Position numbers and translations under genes: made by a program. From Mycolicibacterium peregrinum (lineage in GTDB: Bacteria; Actinomycetota; Actinomycetes; Mycobacteriales; Mycobacteriaceae), in NCBI RefSeq assembly GCF_002102345.1, contig NZ_LQPP01000016.1, positions 124,001 through 188,000 on the forward strand: 64,000 nucleotides of DNA. Direction: 5' to 3'. The notes beneath the pieces are model-generated. The model was not told the DNA's origin. It did no database searches and was given only the letters and a program-made list of their open reading frames with translations. Below, one piece after another: positions 18,226-28,932 of the stretch. The first letter of the stretch is position 1. Each line of letters starts with the position of its first letter.

Positions 18226-18429
18226 ATGGGCCTTGGTGACCACCCGATGCGGACACCTCTTTACGGTGTTCTGCTGGTGATCGCAGCGGTACTGCTGTGT
18301 TGGTTGGTCGCGTCGACGCTGGCCGGATGGCCGGCGGCCCTCGGATACTTCCTGGCCATCGCTGTCGGCGCGGTCGGTTTCGTCATGACGCTGCGGGATC
18401 TCGACAATTTTCCGAACTGGCGTCGCTGA
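18226..18429 (+). CDS. Small two-helix membrane protein
   Basis: The 67-residue product has two hydrophobic helices (about 12-33 and 36-55) with a short basic tail (NFPNWRR). GGAG precedes the ATG at 18226. Nothing identifies its function. It lies between the DUF3046 gene and the recA promoter region. Confidence 0.65.
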   Translation: MGLGDHPMRTPLYGVLLVIAAVLLCWLVASTLAGWPAALGYFLAIAVGAVGFVMTLRDLDNFPNWRR

Positions 18430-18459
18430 CGGAGATCAGCTCCGGCGTGTCTCCTTGAA

Positions 18460-18475
18460 TCGAACAGATGTTCGT
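18460..18475 (+). promoter_or_regulatory. SOS box of recA
   Basis: TCGAAC-AGAT-GTTCGT differs at one base from the mycobacterial LexA consensus TCGAAC-N4-GTTCGA. It lies about 110 bases before the recA start, where LexA would repress one of the two recA promoters. Confidence 0.88.
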
Positions 18476-18505
18476 CTAGTCTGAGTGCAGTCCGACTGAG
18501 CCGAC

Positions 18506-18528
18506 TTGTCGGTGGCCTGTTCTAACGT
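18506..18528 (+). promoter_or_regulatory. PafBC-dependent (RecA-NDp) promoter of recA
   Basis: TTGTCGGTG, eight bases, then TAACGT exactly fits the LexA-independent DNA-damage promoter motif TTGTCRGTG-N8-TAnnnT. It lies downstream of the SOS box and 55 bases before the recA ATG. Confidence 0.85.
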
Positions 18529-18582
18529 CACCGCCAACCGATCGGAACACCGGTCAACACGACTACTCGGAGAGGCACCATC

Positions 18583-19638
18583 ATGGCGCAACAGGCCCCT
18601 GATCGCGAAAAAGCGCTCGAACTGGCGATGGCCCAGATCGACAAGAACTTCGGTAAAGGCTCGGTGATGCGCCTCGGCGAGGAGGTGCGCCAGCCCATCT
18701 CGGTGATCCCCACCGGTTCGATTTCCCTGGACGTCGCGCTCGGTATCGGTGGCCTGCCTCGCGGCCGCGTGGTCGAGATCTACGGCCCGGAATCCTCGGG
18801 TAAGACCACTGTGGCGCTGCACGCGGTGGCCAATGCCCAGGCTGCCGGCGGTATCGCGGCGTTCATCGACGCTGAGCACGCCCTGGATCCCGAGTACGCC
18901 AAGAAGCTCGGTGTGGACACCGATTCGCTGCTGGTCAGCCAGCCCGACACGGGTGAGCAGGCGCTGGAGATCGCCGACATGCTGGTGCGCTCGGGCGCGC
19001 TGGACATCCTGGTGATCGACTCGGTGGCCGCCCTGGTGCCCCGCGCCGAGATCGAGGGTGAGATGGGCGACAGCCACGTCGGTCTGCAGGCCCGTCTGAT
19101 GAGCCAGGCGCTGCGCAAGATGACCGGTGCGCTGAACAACTCGGGCACCACCGCGATCTTCATCAACCAGCTCCGCGAGAAGATCGGCGTGATGTTCGGC
19201 TCGCCCGAAACCACCACGGGCGGTAAGGCTCTGAAGTTCTACGCCTCGGTCCGTCTCGACGTCCGGCGTATCGAGACGCTCAAGGACGGCACCGACGCGG
19301 TCGGTAACCGGACCCGCGTCAAGGTCGTCAAGAACAAGGTCTCGCCGCCGTTCAAGCAGGCCGAGTTCGACATCCTGTATGGCCACGGCATCAGCCGCGA
19401 GGGCTCACTCATCGACATGGGTGTCGAGCACGGCTTCATCCGCAAGTCCGGCTCCTGGTTCACCTACGAAGGTGAGCAGCTGGGGCAGGGCAAGGAGAAT
19501 GCCCGCAAATTCATGTTGGAGAACGTCGACGTCGCCAACGAGATCGAGAAGAAGATCAAGGAAAAGCTCGGTATCGGTGCCGTCGTGACCGCCGAGGCAA
19601 AGGCTGATGACGTCCTTCCCGCCCCGGTTGACTTCTGA
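18583..19638 (+). CDS. recA: Recombinase RecA
   Basis: The strand-exchange ATPase and LexA co-protease of the SOS response. The 351-residue protein has Walker A GPESSGKT at 68-75, Walker [12 protein letters not shown], the [16 protein letters not shown] L2 region and the lysine-rich C-terminal segment. It is uninterrupted, whereas the M. tuberculosis gene carries an intein. Both an SOS box and a PafBC-type promoter precede it. The 3' end overlaps recX by 32 bases. Confidence 0.98.
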   Translation: MAQQAPDREKALELAMAQIDKNFGKGSVMRLGEEVRQPISVIPTGSISLDVALGIGGLPRGRVVEIYGPESSGKTTVALHAVANAQAAGGIAAFIDAEHALDPEYAKKLGVDTDSLLVSQPDTGEQALEIADMLVRSGALDILVIDSVAALVPRAEIEGEMGDSHVGLQARLMSQALRKMTGALNNSGTTAIFINQLREKIGVMFGSPETTTGGKALKFYASVRLDVRRIETLKDGTDAVGNRTRVKVVKNKVSPPFKQAEFDILYGHGISREGSLIDMGVEHGFIRKSGSWFTYEGEQLGQGKENARKFMLENVDVANEIEKKIKEKLGIGAVVTAEAKADDVLPAPVDF

Positions 19639-20170
19639 GCCGTCGGGTACGCCCGACGGGGAGCAGGCGCAGGATCCTCGCAAACGTGAGGAGCAGGCAA
19701 AGAACGTCTGCCTGCGCCTACTCACCGTGCGGGCCCGCACCCGCTCCGAACTGATCGAACAGCTCACCAAGCGAGGTTACGAGGAAGACCTCAGCGCCAA
19801 GGTGCTGAACAGGTTGACCGAGGTAGGGCTGATCGATGACGAGGACTTCGCCGAACAGTGGGTGCGGTCCCGGCACGCCAACTCAGGAAAAGGCAAGCGC
19901 GCCTTGGCTGTTGAGCTTCGCAAGAAGGGCGTGGACAAAGAGGTCATCGACGCCGCGCTGGCCGACCTGGATCCGGCTGCCGAGCGGCAACGGGCCGAGC
20001 AGCTGGTTCGGGACAAGTTGCGTCGCGAGCGGCTCGATGACGACGACGGCGACGTGAAGGTGACGCGTCGGCTCGTCGGCATGCTGGCTCGTCGCGGCTA
20101 CAACCAGTCGATGGCCTTCGACGTCGTCAGCGTCGAACTGGCCGGCGAACGGGAACGCCGCCGGGTGTAG
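19607..20170 (+). CDS. recX: RecA regulator RecX
   Basis: It binds RecA filaments and limits their activity. The 187-residue protein has three RecX-type three-helix repeats, visible as R(S/T)xxEL...L...GxIDDxxFAxxWV (about 45-95), [15 protein letters not shown] and [15 protein letters not shown]. The start at 19607 overlaps recA by 32 bases, an arrangement typical of actinobacteria that couples the two genes. Its end is 28 bases from the convergent gluD. Confidence 0.95.
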   Translation: MTSFPPRLTSEPSGTPDGEQAQDPRKREEQAKNVCLRLLTVRARTRSELIEQLTKRGYEEDLSAKVLNRLTEVGLIDDEDFAEQWVRSRHANSGKGKRALAVELRKKGVDKEVIDAALADLDPAAERQRAEQLVRDKLRRERLDDDDGDVKVTRRLVGMLARRGYNQSMAFDVVSVELAGERERRRV

Positions 20171-20197
20171 CGGCCGCATTGTGTCGCTATACGCGGG

Positions 20198-21091
20198 TCA
20201 GTCCCGTTGACTGTGCAGCACCTGCGCGCCCGGTGCGCCTTCCTGTTCGACGGCCTCTGGCTCCAGCGGTGCGGGCCCACGGCTGGAACGACGCATTCGC
20301 CGTTCCAGCCAGGTGGCGAACCAGGACAGCGTGAAGTTCACCGTGATCATCAAGATGGCGATCACGATCAGCGCCGGGAGATAGTTGCCGTAGGCCGACC
20401 CGATGACCGTGCCCTGGCGCACCATCTCCACAAAGGTGATCTGGTAGCCGATCGCAGTGTCCTTGAGCACCACCACCAGCTGGGACACCAGCACCGGCAG
20501 CATCGCGGTGATCGCCTGTGGCAGCAGGATCAATCGCATCGTCTGTCCCCACGACAGGCCGAGTGAGGCCGCCGCCTCACGCTGGCCGCGGGGCAGGGTG
20601 TTGATACCGGCCCGCACGATCTCGGCGATCACGGCACCGTTGTAAAGGGTCAGACCCGTGATCACGCCGGCCAGCGCCAAGTGCTTTGACGGGAACGTGT
20701 CGTATACGGCATAGAGGAAATACGCGAAGATCATCATGATCAGCACCGGGACGGCGCGGAAAAACTCCACGATCACCCCACAGATCCACCGGATCGGTGC
20801 AATCGGTGCCAATCGGCCCACCCCGAGCAGCACGCCGAGGATCAGCGCGAACACGATGCTGACCACAGCGGCGGTCAGCGTGCCCTGCACGCCGGGCAGG
20901 ACGTATGTTCGCCACAGGTCGGCCGTCAGGAACGGCTCCCACTTCGCACCGGTGAGCTGGTCCTTGGTCCACATCCGCCAGACCACGAAACCCAGCAGCA
21001 CCGCGGCGACGACCACGGTCAGCACGGTGAAAATCCAGTTACGGGCCCGGGCCCGCGGGCCGGGGGCATCGAAGAGGACAGAAGCGCTCAT
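20198..21091 (-). CDS. gluD: Glutamate ABC transporter permease GluD
   Basis: The second permease of the glutamate importer in the plasma membrane. The 297-residue protein has an extra N-terminal helix (about 22-42) followed by a polar-amino-acid-type BPD_transp core, with the EAA loop AAASLGLSWGQTMRLILLPQA contacting the ATPase. The ATG at 21091 shares one base with the gluC stop (TAATG), indicating coupled translation; an earlier in-frame start at 21124 is less likely. A charged tail follows the last helix. Confidence 0.93.
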   Translation of the reverse strand: MSASVLFDAPGPRARARNWIFTVLTVVVAAVLLGFVVWRMWTKDQLTGAKWEPFLTADLWRTYVLPGVQGTLTAAVVSIVFALILGVLLGVGRLAPIAPIRWICGVIVEFFRAVPVLIMMIFAYFLYAVYDTFPSKHLALAGVITGLTLYNGAVIAEIVRAGINTLPRGQREAAASLGLSWGQTMRLILLPQAITAMLPVLVSQLVVVLKDTAIGYQITFVEMVRQGTVIGSAYGNYLPALIVIAILMITVNFTLSWFATWLERRMRRSSRGPAPLEPEAVEQEGAPGAQVLHSQRD

Positions 21092-21813
21092 TACCGTGCC
21101 ACCGCCAGTCTCTTGCCCAGCCATCCGAACATCAACCCGAGTGGCAGGGTCAGTATCACGAATCCGGTCGCGAAGATCACGCCGACCGTCATCAGTGCAG
21201 CGGTGTTCTCGATCATCTCCTTCATCAACAAGGCGGCCTCGGCCACCCCGATCGCGGAGGCGATGGTGGTGTTCTTCGCCAAAGCGATCAGGACCGATCC
21301 CAACGGGATGATCACCGACCGAAAAGCCTGTGGCAGCAGGATTATTCGCAGGTTCTGACTGAAGCTCAGTCCCAGTGAGCGGGCGGCCTCGGCCTGGCCC
21401 AGCGGAACCGTGTTGACCCCCGAGCGCACCGTCTCACACACGAAAGACGCCGTATAGACGGTCAACCCGAGCACGGCCAGACGAAAATTGCTGTCCGCGA
21501 TCGAGGTCGGTGAATGGGGGTCGACCAGGGTGATGCCCAGCGTCTGGCCCACACCGAATGAGCAGAACAGGATGATCAGCGTCAGCGGCGTGTTGCGGAC
21601 GATGTTCACGTATGCGGTGCCGAGCCAGTTCATCACCGGTGTCGGCGCCAGCCGCATCGCGGCCAGCACGGTGCCGAGGATCAGCGCACCGACCGCGGAG
21701 AACACCGTCAGCTGGATCGTGGTCCAGAACGCCGCATATATCGCGTCGCGGTGGTCGGTGAAGATCTGCAGTGATGCCGAGATCTTGTCGAGGTACTCGT
21801 CGAGGAGCTCCAC
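21091..21813 (-). CDS. gluC: Glutamate ABC transporter permease GluC
   Basis: The first permease of the importer, 240 residues, with about five membrane helices and the EAA loop AARSLGLSFSQNLRIILLPQA. The GTG start at 21813 is 21 bases after gluB. It pairs with GluD to form the channel, GluA supplies ATP hydrolysis and GluB delivers substrate. The family call to glutamate follows the close match in gene order and sequence to corynebacterial gluABCD. Confidence 0.93.
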   Translation of the reverse strand: MELLDEYLDKISASLQIFTDHRDAIYAAFWTTIQLTVFSAVGALILGTVLAAMRLAPTPVMNWLGTAYVNIVRNTPLTLIILFCSFGVGQTLGITLVDPHSPTSIADSNFRLAVLGLTVYTASFVCETVRSGVNTVPLGQAEAARSLGLSFSQNLRIILLPQAFRSVIIPLGSVLIALAKNTTIASAIGVAEAALLMKEMIENTAALMTVGVIFATGFVILTLPLGLMFGWLGKRLAVAR

Positions 21814-21834
21814 GGTGGGTGCGCTGCCTCCGGG

Positions 21835-22644
21835 TCAGCGGTCGACGGCTGGCGGCGCCGGGGTCTGGATACCGGCCGGGCCGAGGTTGCGCTCGAACGC
21901 TTCCTTCCAGGCGCCGCTGGACTCCATCTTTTCGAGTGCGTCGTTGATCTTCTTGCGCAGCTCGGTGTCGCCCTTCTTCAGGCCGATGCCGTAACGCTCC
22001 TCGGAGAACGTGTCACCGACGATCTTGAAGGTGCCCGGGCTCTGCGCGGCGAAGCCGGCCAGGATCACCTCGTCGGTGGTCACCGCGTCGATGACCCCGT
22101 TCTTGAGAGCGTCGACGCAGGCCGAATAGGTGTCGAACTGTTGCAGCTGGACCTTCGGGTACTTGTCCTTGATGTTCTGCGCCGGGGTCGATCCGGACAC
22201 CGAGCACAGCTTCTTGTTGTTCTCGAGCGACGCGGCCCCGGTGATGTCGTTGTTGTCCGCGCGCACCAGCAGGCTCTGCCCGGTCAGCAGATAGGGCCCG
22301 GCGAAGTCGACCTTCTCCTTGCGCGCATCGGTGATCGAGTAGGTCCCGACGATGTATTCGACCTGACCGTTCTGGATCAGCGTCTCGCGCTGCGGCGACG
22401 GTGCTTCCTTCCACTCGATCTTGTCCTCGGGGTAGCCGAGTTCGTTGGCCACGTACTTGGCCACATCGACGTCGAACCCGGACATGGTGCCGTCAGGTTT
22501 CTTCTGGCCGAGGCCGGGCTGGTCGTATTTGGTGCCGATGACAATCTTGCTGGAGTCGCCACCACCGCCACATGCGGTCGCGGCGAAGGGGAGTGCGATC
22601 GCGAGCGCGAGGGTACCGACCAACTTGAACGGCACGGAGGGCAT
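21835..22644 (-). CDS. gluB: Glutamate-binding lipoprotein GluB
   Basis: The substrate receptor of the importer, predicted to be tethered outside the membrane. The 269-residue protein has a lipoprotein signal with Cys25 after FAATA, then a two-lobed SBP_bac_3 fold with the motifs GFDVDVAKYVANELG and VDAVTTDEVILAGFA. It lies second in the operon, 24 bases after gluA. Substrate assignment is by family and operon. Confidence 0.93.
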   Translation of the reverse strand: MPSVPFKLVGTLALAIALPFAATACGGGGDSSKIVIGTKYDQPGLGQKKPDGTMSGFDVDVAKYVANELGYPEDKIEWKEAPSPQRETLIQNGQVEYIVGTYSITDARKEKVDFAGPYLLTGQSLLVRADNNDITGAASLENNKKLCSVSGSTPAQNIKDKYPKVQLQQFDTYSACVDALKNGVIDAVTTDEVILAGFAAQSPGTFKIVGDTFSEERYGIGLKKGDTELRKKINDALEKMESSGAWKEAFERNLGPAGIQTPAPPAVDR

Positions 22645-22668
22645 GTTCGGGTTCCTTTCGGCGGAGCG

Positions 22669-23454
22669 TCAGTGATGAAGGATCTTGCCGAGAAAATCTT
22701 TGGCGCGGTCGGATTTCGGGTTGTCGAAGAACTCGGCCGGTGGCGCGTCCTCGACGATGGCGCCATCGGCCATGAACACCACGCGATCGGATGCCCGGCG
22801 GGCGAATCCCATCTCGTGGGTGACCACCACCATCGTCATGCCCTCGCCGGCCAGCGAGGTCATCACGGCCAGGACCTCGTTGATCATCTCGGGGTCCAGT
22901 GCGCTGGTGGGCTCGTCGAACAGCATGACCTTCGGGTTCATCGCCAGCGAGCGTGCGATGGCGACGCGCTGCTGCTGACCGCCCGACAGTTGGGCCGGGT
23001 ATTTTTCGGCCTGATTGGCCACCCCGACCCGGTCCAGCAGCGCCATCGCGCTCTCGCGGGCCTGCGCCTTGGATTTTCCGCGCACCTTCACCGGGGCGAG
23101 CGTGACGTTCTCCAGGATCGTCTTGTGCGCGAACAGATTGAAGGACTGGAAAACCATGCCGACATCCGAACGCAGTCGAGCCAGCTTGCGGCCTTCGGCC
23201 GGCAACGCTTGGCCGTCGATCGCGATACTGCCGGAGTCGATGGTCTCCAGCCGGTTGATCGCGCGGCACAGCGTGGACTTACCCGAACCCGACGGTCCGA
23301 GGACCACGACGACCTGGCCGCGCCCCACATCGAGGTTGATGTCGTTGAGTACGTGCAAGGGACCGAAGTGCTTGTTGACTCCCTGAAGTGAGATCATCGG
23401 CACATCTGGTGGCGCCGCGTCGTCGACCTGCGGCTGCTCGCCGGGGCTACCCAT
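22669..23454 (-). CDS. gluA: Glutamate ABC transporter ATP-binding protein GluA
   Basis: The importer ATPase. Walker [10 protein letters not shown]-loop FQSFNLFAH, signature LSGGQQQR, Walker [13 protein letters not shown] and switch His in VTHEMGFA are all present. The 261-residue call uses ATG 23454; relatives begin at MI(S/K)-type residues matching ATG 23397, so the first 19 residues may not be translated. It heads the gluABCD operon, divergent from miaB with a 92-base gap. Confidence 0.94.
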   Translation of the reverse strand: MGSPGEQPQVDDAAPPDVPMISLQGVNKHFGPLHVLNDINLDVGRGQVVVVLGPSGSGKSTLCRAINRLETIDSGSIAIDGQALPAEGRKLARLRSDVGMVFQSFNLFAHKTILENVTLAPVKVRGKSKAQARESAMALLDRVGVANQAEKYPAQLSGGQQQRVAIARSLAMNPKVMLFDEPTSALDPEMINEVLAVMTSLAGEGMTMVVVTHEMGFARRASDRVVFMADGAIVEDAPPAEFFDNPKSDRAKDFLGKILHH

Positions 23455-23546
23455 GGCAGGTGACCTTACCCAGGGAAGGCCCGGCCTGCCCGGATCTCGT
23501 CAATCCGCCGCGTTGACGTTTCGGGTGGCTCCGTACCATTGAGGCC

Positions 23547-25079
23547 GTGACGACGATGGTGAACCGGGACGCGACGGCGCCGGCCTCGCAGCGTGCCGCG
23601 CGCACCTATCAGGTCCGCACCTACGGCTGTCAGATGAACGTGCACGACTCCGAGCGGCTGTCCGGCCTGCTGGAGGACGCCGGATACCGAAGGGCCCCCG
23701 AGGGCGCCGACGCCGACATCGTCGTGTTCAACACCTGTGCGGTGCGCGAGAACGCCGACAACAAGCTCTACGGCAATCTCAGTCATCTGGCCCCGCGCAA
23801 GCAGGCCGATCCGAACATGCAGATCGCCGTCGGCGGATGCCTGGCCCAGAAGGACCGCGATTCGGTACTGCGCCGCGCCCCCTGGGTCGACGTGGTGTTC
23901 GGCACGCACAACATCGGGTCCCTGCCCACGCTGCTGGAGCGGGCCCGCCACAACCGCGCCGCCCAGGTCGAGATCGTCGAGGCGCTGCAGGAGTTTCCGT
24001 CCACCCTGCCCGCGACGCGCGAGTCGGCCTATGCGGCGTGGGTGTCGATCTCGGTGGGCTGCAACAACACCTGCACGTTCTGCATCGTGCCGTCGCTGCG
24101 CGGCAAAGAGGTCGACCGCCGCCCCGGGGACATCCTGGCCGAGGTGCAGACCCTGGCTTCCCAAGGCGTGCTCGAGGTCACTCTGCTGGGCCAGAACGTC
24201 AACGCTTACGGTGTGTCGTTTGCCGACCCGGAGGTTCCCCGCGACCGCAGCGCTTTCGCCAAGTTGTTGCGCGCCTGTGGCGAGGTGGAAGGGCTGGAGC
24301 GGGTGCGGTTCACCTCACCGCACCCGGCCGAGTTCACCGACGACGTGATCGAGGCGATGGCCCAGACTCCCAACGTCTGCCCGACGTTGCACATGCCGCT
24401 GCAGTCCGGTTCCGACCGGGTCCTCAAGGCGATGCGCCGCTCGTACCGGGCCGACCGCTACCTGGGCATCATCGACAAGGTGCGGGCCGCGATCCCGGAC
24501 GCGGCCATCACCACCGACCTGATCGTCGGCTTCCCCGGCGAGACCGAGGAAGATTTCCAGGCCACCCTCGATGTCGTCGAGCGGTCGCGTTTCGCGACCG
24601 CCTTCACCTTCCAGTACTCCATTCGGCCCGGCACCCCGGCCGCCGACATGCCCGACCAGCTGCCGAAAGCCGTTGTCACCGAACGCTATCAGCGGCTGAT
24701 CGAGCTGCAGGAGCGAATCTCCCTGGAGGAGAACCAGGCCCAGATCGGCCGGGCGGTGGAACTGCTCGTCGCCACGGGCGAGGGCCGGAAGGACGCCAGT
24801 ACCGCCCGCATGTCGGGCCGGGCCCGCGACGGCAGGCTGGTGCATTTCAGCCCCGGCGCCGACGTGGAGCGGATCCGGCCGGGCGACATCGTCACCACCA
24901 CCGTGACCGGCGCCGCGCCGCACCATCTGATCGCCGACGCCCCGTTGGCCACCCACCGCCGTACGCCCGCCGGCGACGCCCATGAGGCAGGGCGGCGCCC
25001 GCGGACCGGCGTCGGCCTCGGGCTGCCGCGGATCGGTGCGCCGGAAACCCCGCCGTCATCAGGAGGATGTGGCTGTTGA
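23547..25079 (+). CDS. miaB: tRNA-2-methylthio-N6-dimethylallyladenosine synthase MiaB
   Basis: A radical-SAM methylthiotransferase modifying A37 of tRNAs already prenylated by MiaA, whose gene lies 3 kb downstream. The UPF0004 domain carries the auxiliary-cluster cysteines (YGCQMN, NTCAVRE, GGCLAQ); the radical-SAM triad is CNNTCTFC, and a TRAM domain lies near residues 385-455. The C-terminus is a variable Gly/Pro-rich tail ending CGC. GTG 23547 is used, and ATG 23556 is an alternative. Confidence 0.96.
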   Translation: MTTMVNRDATAPASQRAARTYQVRTYGCQMNVHDSERLSGLLEDAGYRRAPEGADADIVVFNTCAVRENADNKLYGNLSHLAPRKQADPNMQIAVGGCLAQKDRDSVLRRAPWVDVVFGTHNIGSLPTLLERARHNRAAQVEIVEALQEFPSTLPATRESAYAAWVSISVGCNNTCTFCIVPSLRGKEVDRRPGDILAEVQTLASQGVLEVTLLGQNVNAYGVSFADPEVPRDRSAFAKLLRACGEVEGLERVRFTSPHPAEFTDDVIEAMAQTPNVCPTLHMPLQSGSDRVLKAMRRSYRADRYLGIIDKVRAAIPDAAITTDLIVGFPGETEEDFQATLDVVERSRFATAFTFQYSIRPGTPAADMPDQLPKAVVTERYQRLIELQERISLEENQAQIGRAVELLVATGEGRKDASTARMSGRARDGRLVHFSPGADVERIRPGDIVTTTVTGAAPHHLIADAPLATHRRTPAGDAHEAGRRPRTGVGLGLPRIGAPETPPSSGGCGC

Positions 25080-25717
25080 GCAACGAAAGCGACTTCGACC
25101 GGTTCAAGGACGACCTGGCGGCCGTCGAGCGCAAGGTCACCCGCGAATTCGACACGGGTCCGCGTGCGATGGTCGTGGCCATCCTGGTGTTCGTGGTGCT
25201 GCTGTCGTTCGTGCTGCCGCACACCGGCACCACCAAGGGGTTCGACGTCCTGGTCGGTGACGCCACGGCCGTAAGCGACGGCATCTCATTGCCGTCCCGG
25301 GTGTTCACCTGGTTGGCGCTGGTGTTCTCGGTCGGGTTCTCCACCCTGGCGCTGATCACCCGCCGCTGGGCGCTGGCCTGGACGGCCCTGGCCGGTTCGG
25401 CGGTGGCCAGCGCACTCGGGATGCTGGCGGTGTGGTCGCGTCAGACCGCCGCCGGCCATCCCGGCCCCGGAATCGGGCTGATCATCGGGTGGCTGGCCGT
25501 GATCGTCCTGACCTTCCACTGGGCCCGCGTGGTGTGGTCGCGCACCGCGCTGCAACTGGCGGCAGAAGAGGACCGGCGCCGCGAAGCCGCGAAGCATCAG
25601 CAGCACGGCGTGCTCGGCATCCCCATGCCAGGCGACAGCAAGACCGACGTGACCAAAACCGACGTCCCGAAGCCCGACACCTCTGCTGGCAAGCCGGACC
25701 GGCCCGACCAGGCCTAG
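25076..25717 (+). CDS. Membrane protein of unknown function (Rv2732c-like)
   Basis: The 213-residue product has four hydrophobic helices (about 35-55, 80-100, 105-125 and 140-160) and a hydrophilic Lys/Asp/Thr-repeat tail. The TTG at 25076 is preferred: AGGAGG lies nine bases before it and the TTGA overlaps the miaB stop, whereas the in-frame ATG at 25067 directly abuts the AGGAGG and leaves no spacing. Conserved position after miaB suggests the Rv2732c family. No functional motif is visible. Confidence 0.8.
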   Translation: MSNESDFDRFKDDLAAVERKVTREFDTGPRAMVVAILVFVVLLSFVLPHTGTTKGFDVLVGDATAVSDGISLPSRVFTWLALVFSVGFSTLALITRRWALAWTALAGSAVASALGMLAVWSRQTAAGHPGPGIGLIIGWLAVIVLTFHWARVVWSRTALQLAAEEDRRREAAKHQQHGVLGIPMPGDSKTDVTKTDVPKPDTSAGKPDRPDQA

Positions 25718-25765
25718 CTGCGCTCAGCCGAGCCTGGGTGCCGGTCACGCTCTCCGAGCGCGGTG

Positions 25766-27109
25766 CTACCTGCGCTCTCCGAGTGTGGCGGCCGCGGCGT
25801 CGGCCCACTGACGCCACTGTTCGGCGCTCGCCCTGGCCTCGGCTGCATCCTTGGCCCGGCCGGCGGCCTCCGCCTTCTCGGCCTGCTTCTCGAACTGCTC
25901 GGCACGGGAACGGAACTGGTCGGCACGGGCCTGCGCCTCGGGGTCGACACCACCGGCCGGGGCGTCGCGGACCTTCTTCTCGACGGCGCGCAGGCGGCGT
26001 TCGAGATCGGCGGCCCGCTCGCGGGGAACCTTGCCGATCGCGTCCCACTTGTCGCCGATCGTGCGCAGGGCGGCGCGGGCTGCATCCAGATCCGTCGTGT
26101 CGATCTTCTCGGCCTCGGCCAGCAGCGCTTCCTTGGCGGTGGCATTCGCCTTGAACTCGGCGTCACGTTCGGCGTGGGCGGCGTTACGGGCCCCGAAGAA
26201 CGTGTCCTGCGCGGCCTTGAATCGGTGCCACAACGCGTCGTCGACGTCCTTGGCAGCGCGTCCGGCGGCCTTCCACTGGGTCAGCAGGTCGCGGAACGCG
26301 GCACCGGTGGCGCCCCAGTCGGTCGAGCCGGACAGCTGCTCGGCCTGCTCGCACAGCGCCTCCTTCAGCTGGCGGGCGCCTACCCGCCCGCGGTCCAGTT
26401 CGGCGAAGTGCGAGCCGCGACGACGGTTGAACGTCTCGCGGGCCGACGAGTAGCGCTTCCACAGGGCGTCGTCGAGCTTGCGGTCCAGTCCGGTGATGGT
26501 GCGCCACTCATCGAGGATCTCGCGCAGGCGGTCACCGGCGGACTTCCACTGGGTGGAGTTGGCTGCCAGATCCTCGGCCTCGGCGGCGAGTGCCTCCTTG
26601 CGTGCGGTCTGCGCGGCGCGATGCTCGTCGCGCTGGGCCCGCTCGTTCTTGGCGGCTTCGTCGGCGTGTTCCAGGATGGCCGACAGGCGGGCGCTCAGCG
26701 CGTCGACATCGCCGAGAACTGCTGCGGTGGGCAGACTTTCCGCCAACGCAGCGGCCGCAGACTTGATCTTTCGCGCATCGCCGGTGCCCGACGACAGCCG
26801 GCGTTCCAGCAGTGCGACCTCGGTGTGCAGATCGTCGAAGCGCCGACCGAAGTGCGCGTACGCCGATTCGGTGTCACCGGCCTGCCACGAGCCGATGACA
26901 CGCTCGCCGGATCCGCTGATCAACCACACCGTGCCGTCGTCATCGACGCGGCCGAACTGGTGCGGGTCGCCCGCCGGCGCCACGGCAACCACCGGTGCGA
27001 CCCGGCTGGGGCGGGGAACGGGGCGGGGTGGTCCGGGCCGGGGAGTGGGCCTCGGTGTGGGCCCGGAGGTCGACTCGGGGGTGGCTCCGCCTGGCTCACT
27101 GGTTGTCAT
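25766..27109 (-). CDS. DUF349 helical protein
   Basis: The 447-residue product has a Pro/Arg-rich N-terminus (to about 50), then a long run of tandem DUF349-type helical repeats with recurring W-K-x-A-G and D-x-L-W-x-R/K-F/Y patterns (such as [15 protein letters not shown] and [19 protein letters not shown]), and an Ala/Glu-rich coiled coil at the end. It corresponds to Rv2731. The start at 27109 is preceded by GAGGAG. It is probably a cytoplasmic coiled-coil protein of unknown role. The 227-base gap behind it holds no visible gene. Confidence 0.88.
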   Translation of the reverse strand: MTTSEPGGATPESTSGPTPRPTPRPGPPRPVPRPSRVAPVVAVAPAGDPHQFGRVDDDGTVWLISGSGERVIGSWQAGDTESAYAHFGRRFDDLHTEVALLERRLSSGTGDARKIKSAAAALAESLPTAAVLGDVDALSARLSAILEHADEAAKNERAQRDEHRAAQTARKEALAAEAEDLAANSTQWKSAGDRLREILDEWRTITGLDRKLDDALWKRYSSARETFNRRRGSHFAELDRGRVGARQLKEALCEQAEQLSGSTDWGATGAAFRDLLTQWKAAGRAAKDVDDALWHRFKAAQDTFFGARNAAHAERDAEFKANATAKEALLAEAEKIDTTDLDAARAALRTIGDKWDAIGKVPRERAADLERRLRAVEKKVRDAPAGGVDPEAQARADQFRSRAEQFEKQAEKAEAAGRAKDAAEARASAEQWRQWADAAAATLGERR

Positions 27110-27336
27110 ATCCGCTCCTCGTACTCCGCACGGTTGCCCGCGCATCTGCCGCGCGACGCGGCGCCTGATGCTGTCGCTTTGTCCGCTATTGAAGCAGGTC
27201 GTGCTGTGCCGTGCCCACGGCTTTAGGCGCAATGCCCTGACAAACTCGCACGGACGGGTTCTCACCCGGGCCGATCTGGGCGTCCTACCGGGCCTCGGCG
27301 CGCAGCCCACAAGGGGCCGCGCACTAGTTTGGTGAG

Positions 27337-28023
27337 GTGCTGAGCGCCATCGCGATCGTCCCCGCCACACCGGTCCTGGTGCCCGAACTGGTGGGTGCGG
27401 CTGCGGGCGAGGTGGCCGACCTCCGGGAGGCCGTCGTCGCCGCAGCGGGTTCGTTGCCGCCGCGCTGGCTGGCCATCGGAGTCGGTCCCGTTGACGCGGT
27501 GTACGGGCCGGACCGCGCAGGAACCTTCGCCGGCTACGGCGCCGACGTCCCGGTGGCTCTCGGTCGCCGGACGACGGCTGATCCGGTGGCACTGCCGCTG
27601 TGTGCCCTGGTCGCGGGGTGGATCCGCGGACAGGCGGCACCCGCCGCCGACATCGAGGTGCACGTCTTTGCCGCATCAGAGCAGGTCGGCGAGGCGCTGG
27701 CCCGCGGGCGCGCGCTGCGCGCCCGCCTCGACGAATCTCCGGATCCCGTCGGTGTCGTCGTGGTCGCCGATGGCCTGAACACGCTCACCCCGGCGGCCCC
27801 CGGTGGCCACGACCCGGACTCGGCGCCGGTCCAACAGCAAGTCGACGATGCACTGGCCACCGGAGACCTCTCGGCGCTGGCCGAGCTGCCCGACACCGTG
27901 CTCGGCAGGGTTGCCTACCAGGTACTGGCGGGACTGACCTGGCCCTCGCCGGGATCGGCCCGTGAGCTCTATCGCGGAGCCCCGTACGGCGTCGGTTACT
28001 TCGTGGGCGAATGGCTGCCGTGA
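27337..28023 (+). CDS. Class III extradiol dioxygenase-like protein
   Basis: A 228-residue Ala/Val-rich protein, counterpart of Rv2728c. The fold hints ([11 protein letters not shown] near the start, VVVVADGLN in the middle, [13 protein letters not shown] at the end) resemble the LigB/AMMECR-type dioxygenase-like superfamily, but I cannot point to an intact iron-binding set of His residues, so catalysis is doubtful. The GTG start is at 27337. It overlaps miaA and is probably co-transcribed with it. Confidence 0.7.
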   Translation: MLSAIAIVPATPVLVPELVGAAAGEVADLREAVVAAAGSLPPRWLAIGVGPVDAVYGPDRAGTFAGYGADVPVALGRRTTADPVALPLCALVAGWIRGQAAPAADIEVHVFAASEQVGEALARGRALRARLDESPDPVGVVVVADGLNTLTPAAPGGHDPDSAPVQQQVDDALATGDLSALAELPDTVLGRVAYQVLAGLTWPSPGSARELYRGAPYGVGYFVGEWLP

Positions 28024-28928
28024 CCCGGCCCATCGCAGTCATCGGGCCGACCGGCACCGGGAAGTCGGCGCTGGCACTCGCGCTGGCCGAGAAGGTGGGC
28101 GGCGAGATCGTGAACGCCGACGCGATGCAGCTCTACCGCGGCATGGACATCGGCACTGCCAAGTTGCCGGTCGCCGAGCGGCGCGGCATCCCACACCACC
28201 AGCTCGATGTCCTTGACGTCACCGAGACCGCGACGGTGGCCCGCTATCAGCAGGAGGCCGCGGCCGACGTGGAGGCCATCGCGGCCCGCGGCGCGGTACC
28301 GGTGATCGTGGGCGGTTCGATGCTCTACATCCAGTCGCTGCTCGACGAGTGGACGTTTCCGGCCACCGATCCGGCGGTGCGGGCGCGGTGGGAAGCGCGG
28401 CTGGCCGAGGTGGGGGTGGCAGCCCTGCACGTCGAGCTGACCCGGGTGGACCCTGCCGCGGGTGCGTCGATCCTGCCGACCGATGGCCGGCGGATCGTGC
28501 GGGCCCTGGAGGTCGTGGAGCTCACCGGGCAGCCGTTCGCTGCCTCGGCGCCGAGCATCGGCACACCCCGCTGGGACACTGCGATCATCGGATTGGACTG
28601 GGACACAGCAGTTCTCGATCCGCGCCTGGAACAACGCACCGACCTGATGTTCGACGAAGGACTGGTGGACGAGGTACACACGCTGCTCGGTCGAGGGCTG
28701 CGCGACGGGGTCACCGCAGCGCGGGCGCTCGGCTATGCGCAGGTGCTGGCCGACCTGGACGCCGGGGGAGACGGCTCCGCCGCGCGGGAGCCGACCTTCA
28801 TCGGCACCCGCCGCTATGTGCGCCGGCAGCGCTCCTGGTTCCGGCGTGACCATCGGGTGGTGTGGCTGGACGGGGCGGCCGACGGACTGGTGCACGACGC
28901 GTTGCGGGCGTGGCGGCACGTATCCTGA
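28011..28928 (+). CDS. miaA: tRNA dimethylallyltransferase MiaA
   Basis: It transfers a dimethylallyl group to A37 of tRNAs reading U-initial codons; MiaB acts next. The 305-residue protein has the P-loop GPTGTGKS, the [15 protein letters not shown] segment and the later [18 protein letters not shown]-binding region. ATG 28011 is used. GTG 28020 would give a four-base GTGA overlap with the previous gene and is equally plausible, differing by three residues. Confidence 0.96.
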   Translation: MAAVTRPIAVIGPTGTGKSALALALAEKVGGEIVNADAMQLYRGMDIGTAKLPVAERRGIPHHQLDVLDVTETATVARYQQEAAADVEAIAARGAVPVIVGGSMLYIQSLLDEWTFPATDPAVRARWEARLAEVGVAALHVELTRVDPAAGASILPTDGRRIVRALEVVELTGQPFAASAPSIGTPRWDTAIIGLDWDTAVLDPRLEQRTDLMFDEGLVDEVHTLLGRGLRDGVTAARALGYAQVLADLDAGGDGSAAREPTFIGTRRYVRRQRSWFRRDHRVVWLDGAADGLVHDALRAWRHVS

Positions 28929-28932
28929 ACAG

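Noticed and set aside
18583..19638. Possible intein in recA
   Set aside because: The reading frame is continuous at normal length with no inserted Hint-type sequence.
22141..23391. 416-codon + strand frame across gluB and gluA
   Set aside because: Antisense to ABC transporter genes with complete motifs; no recognisable domain.
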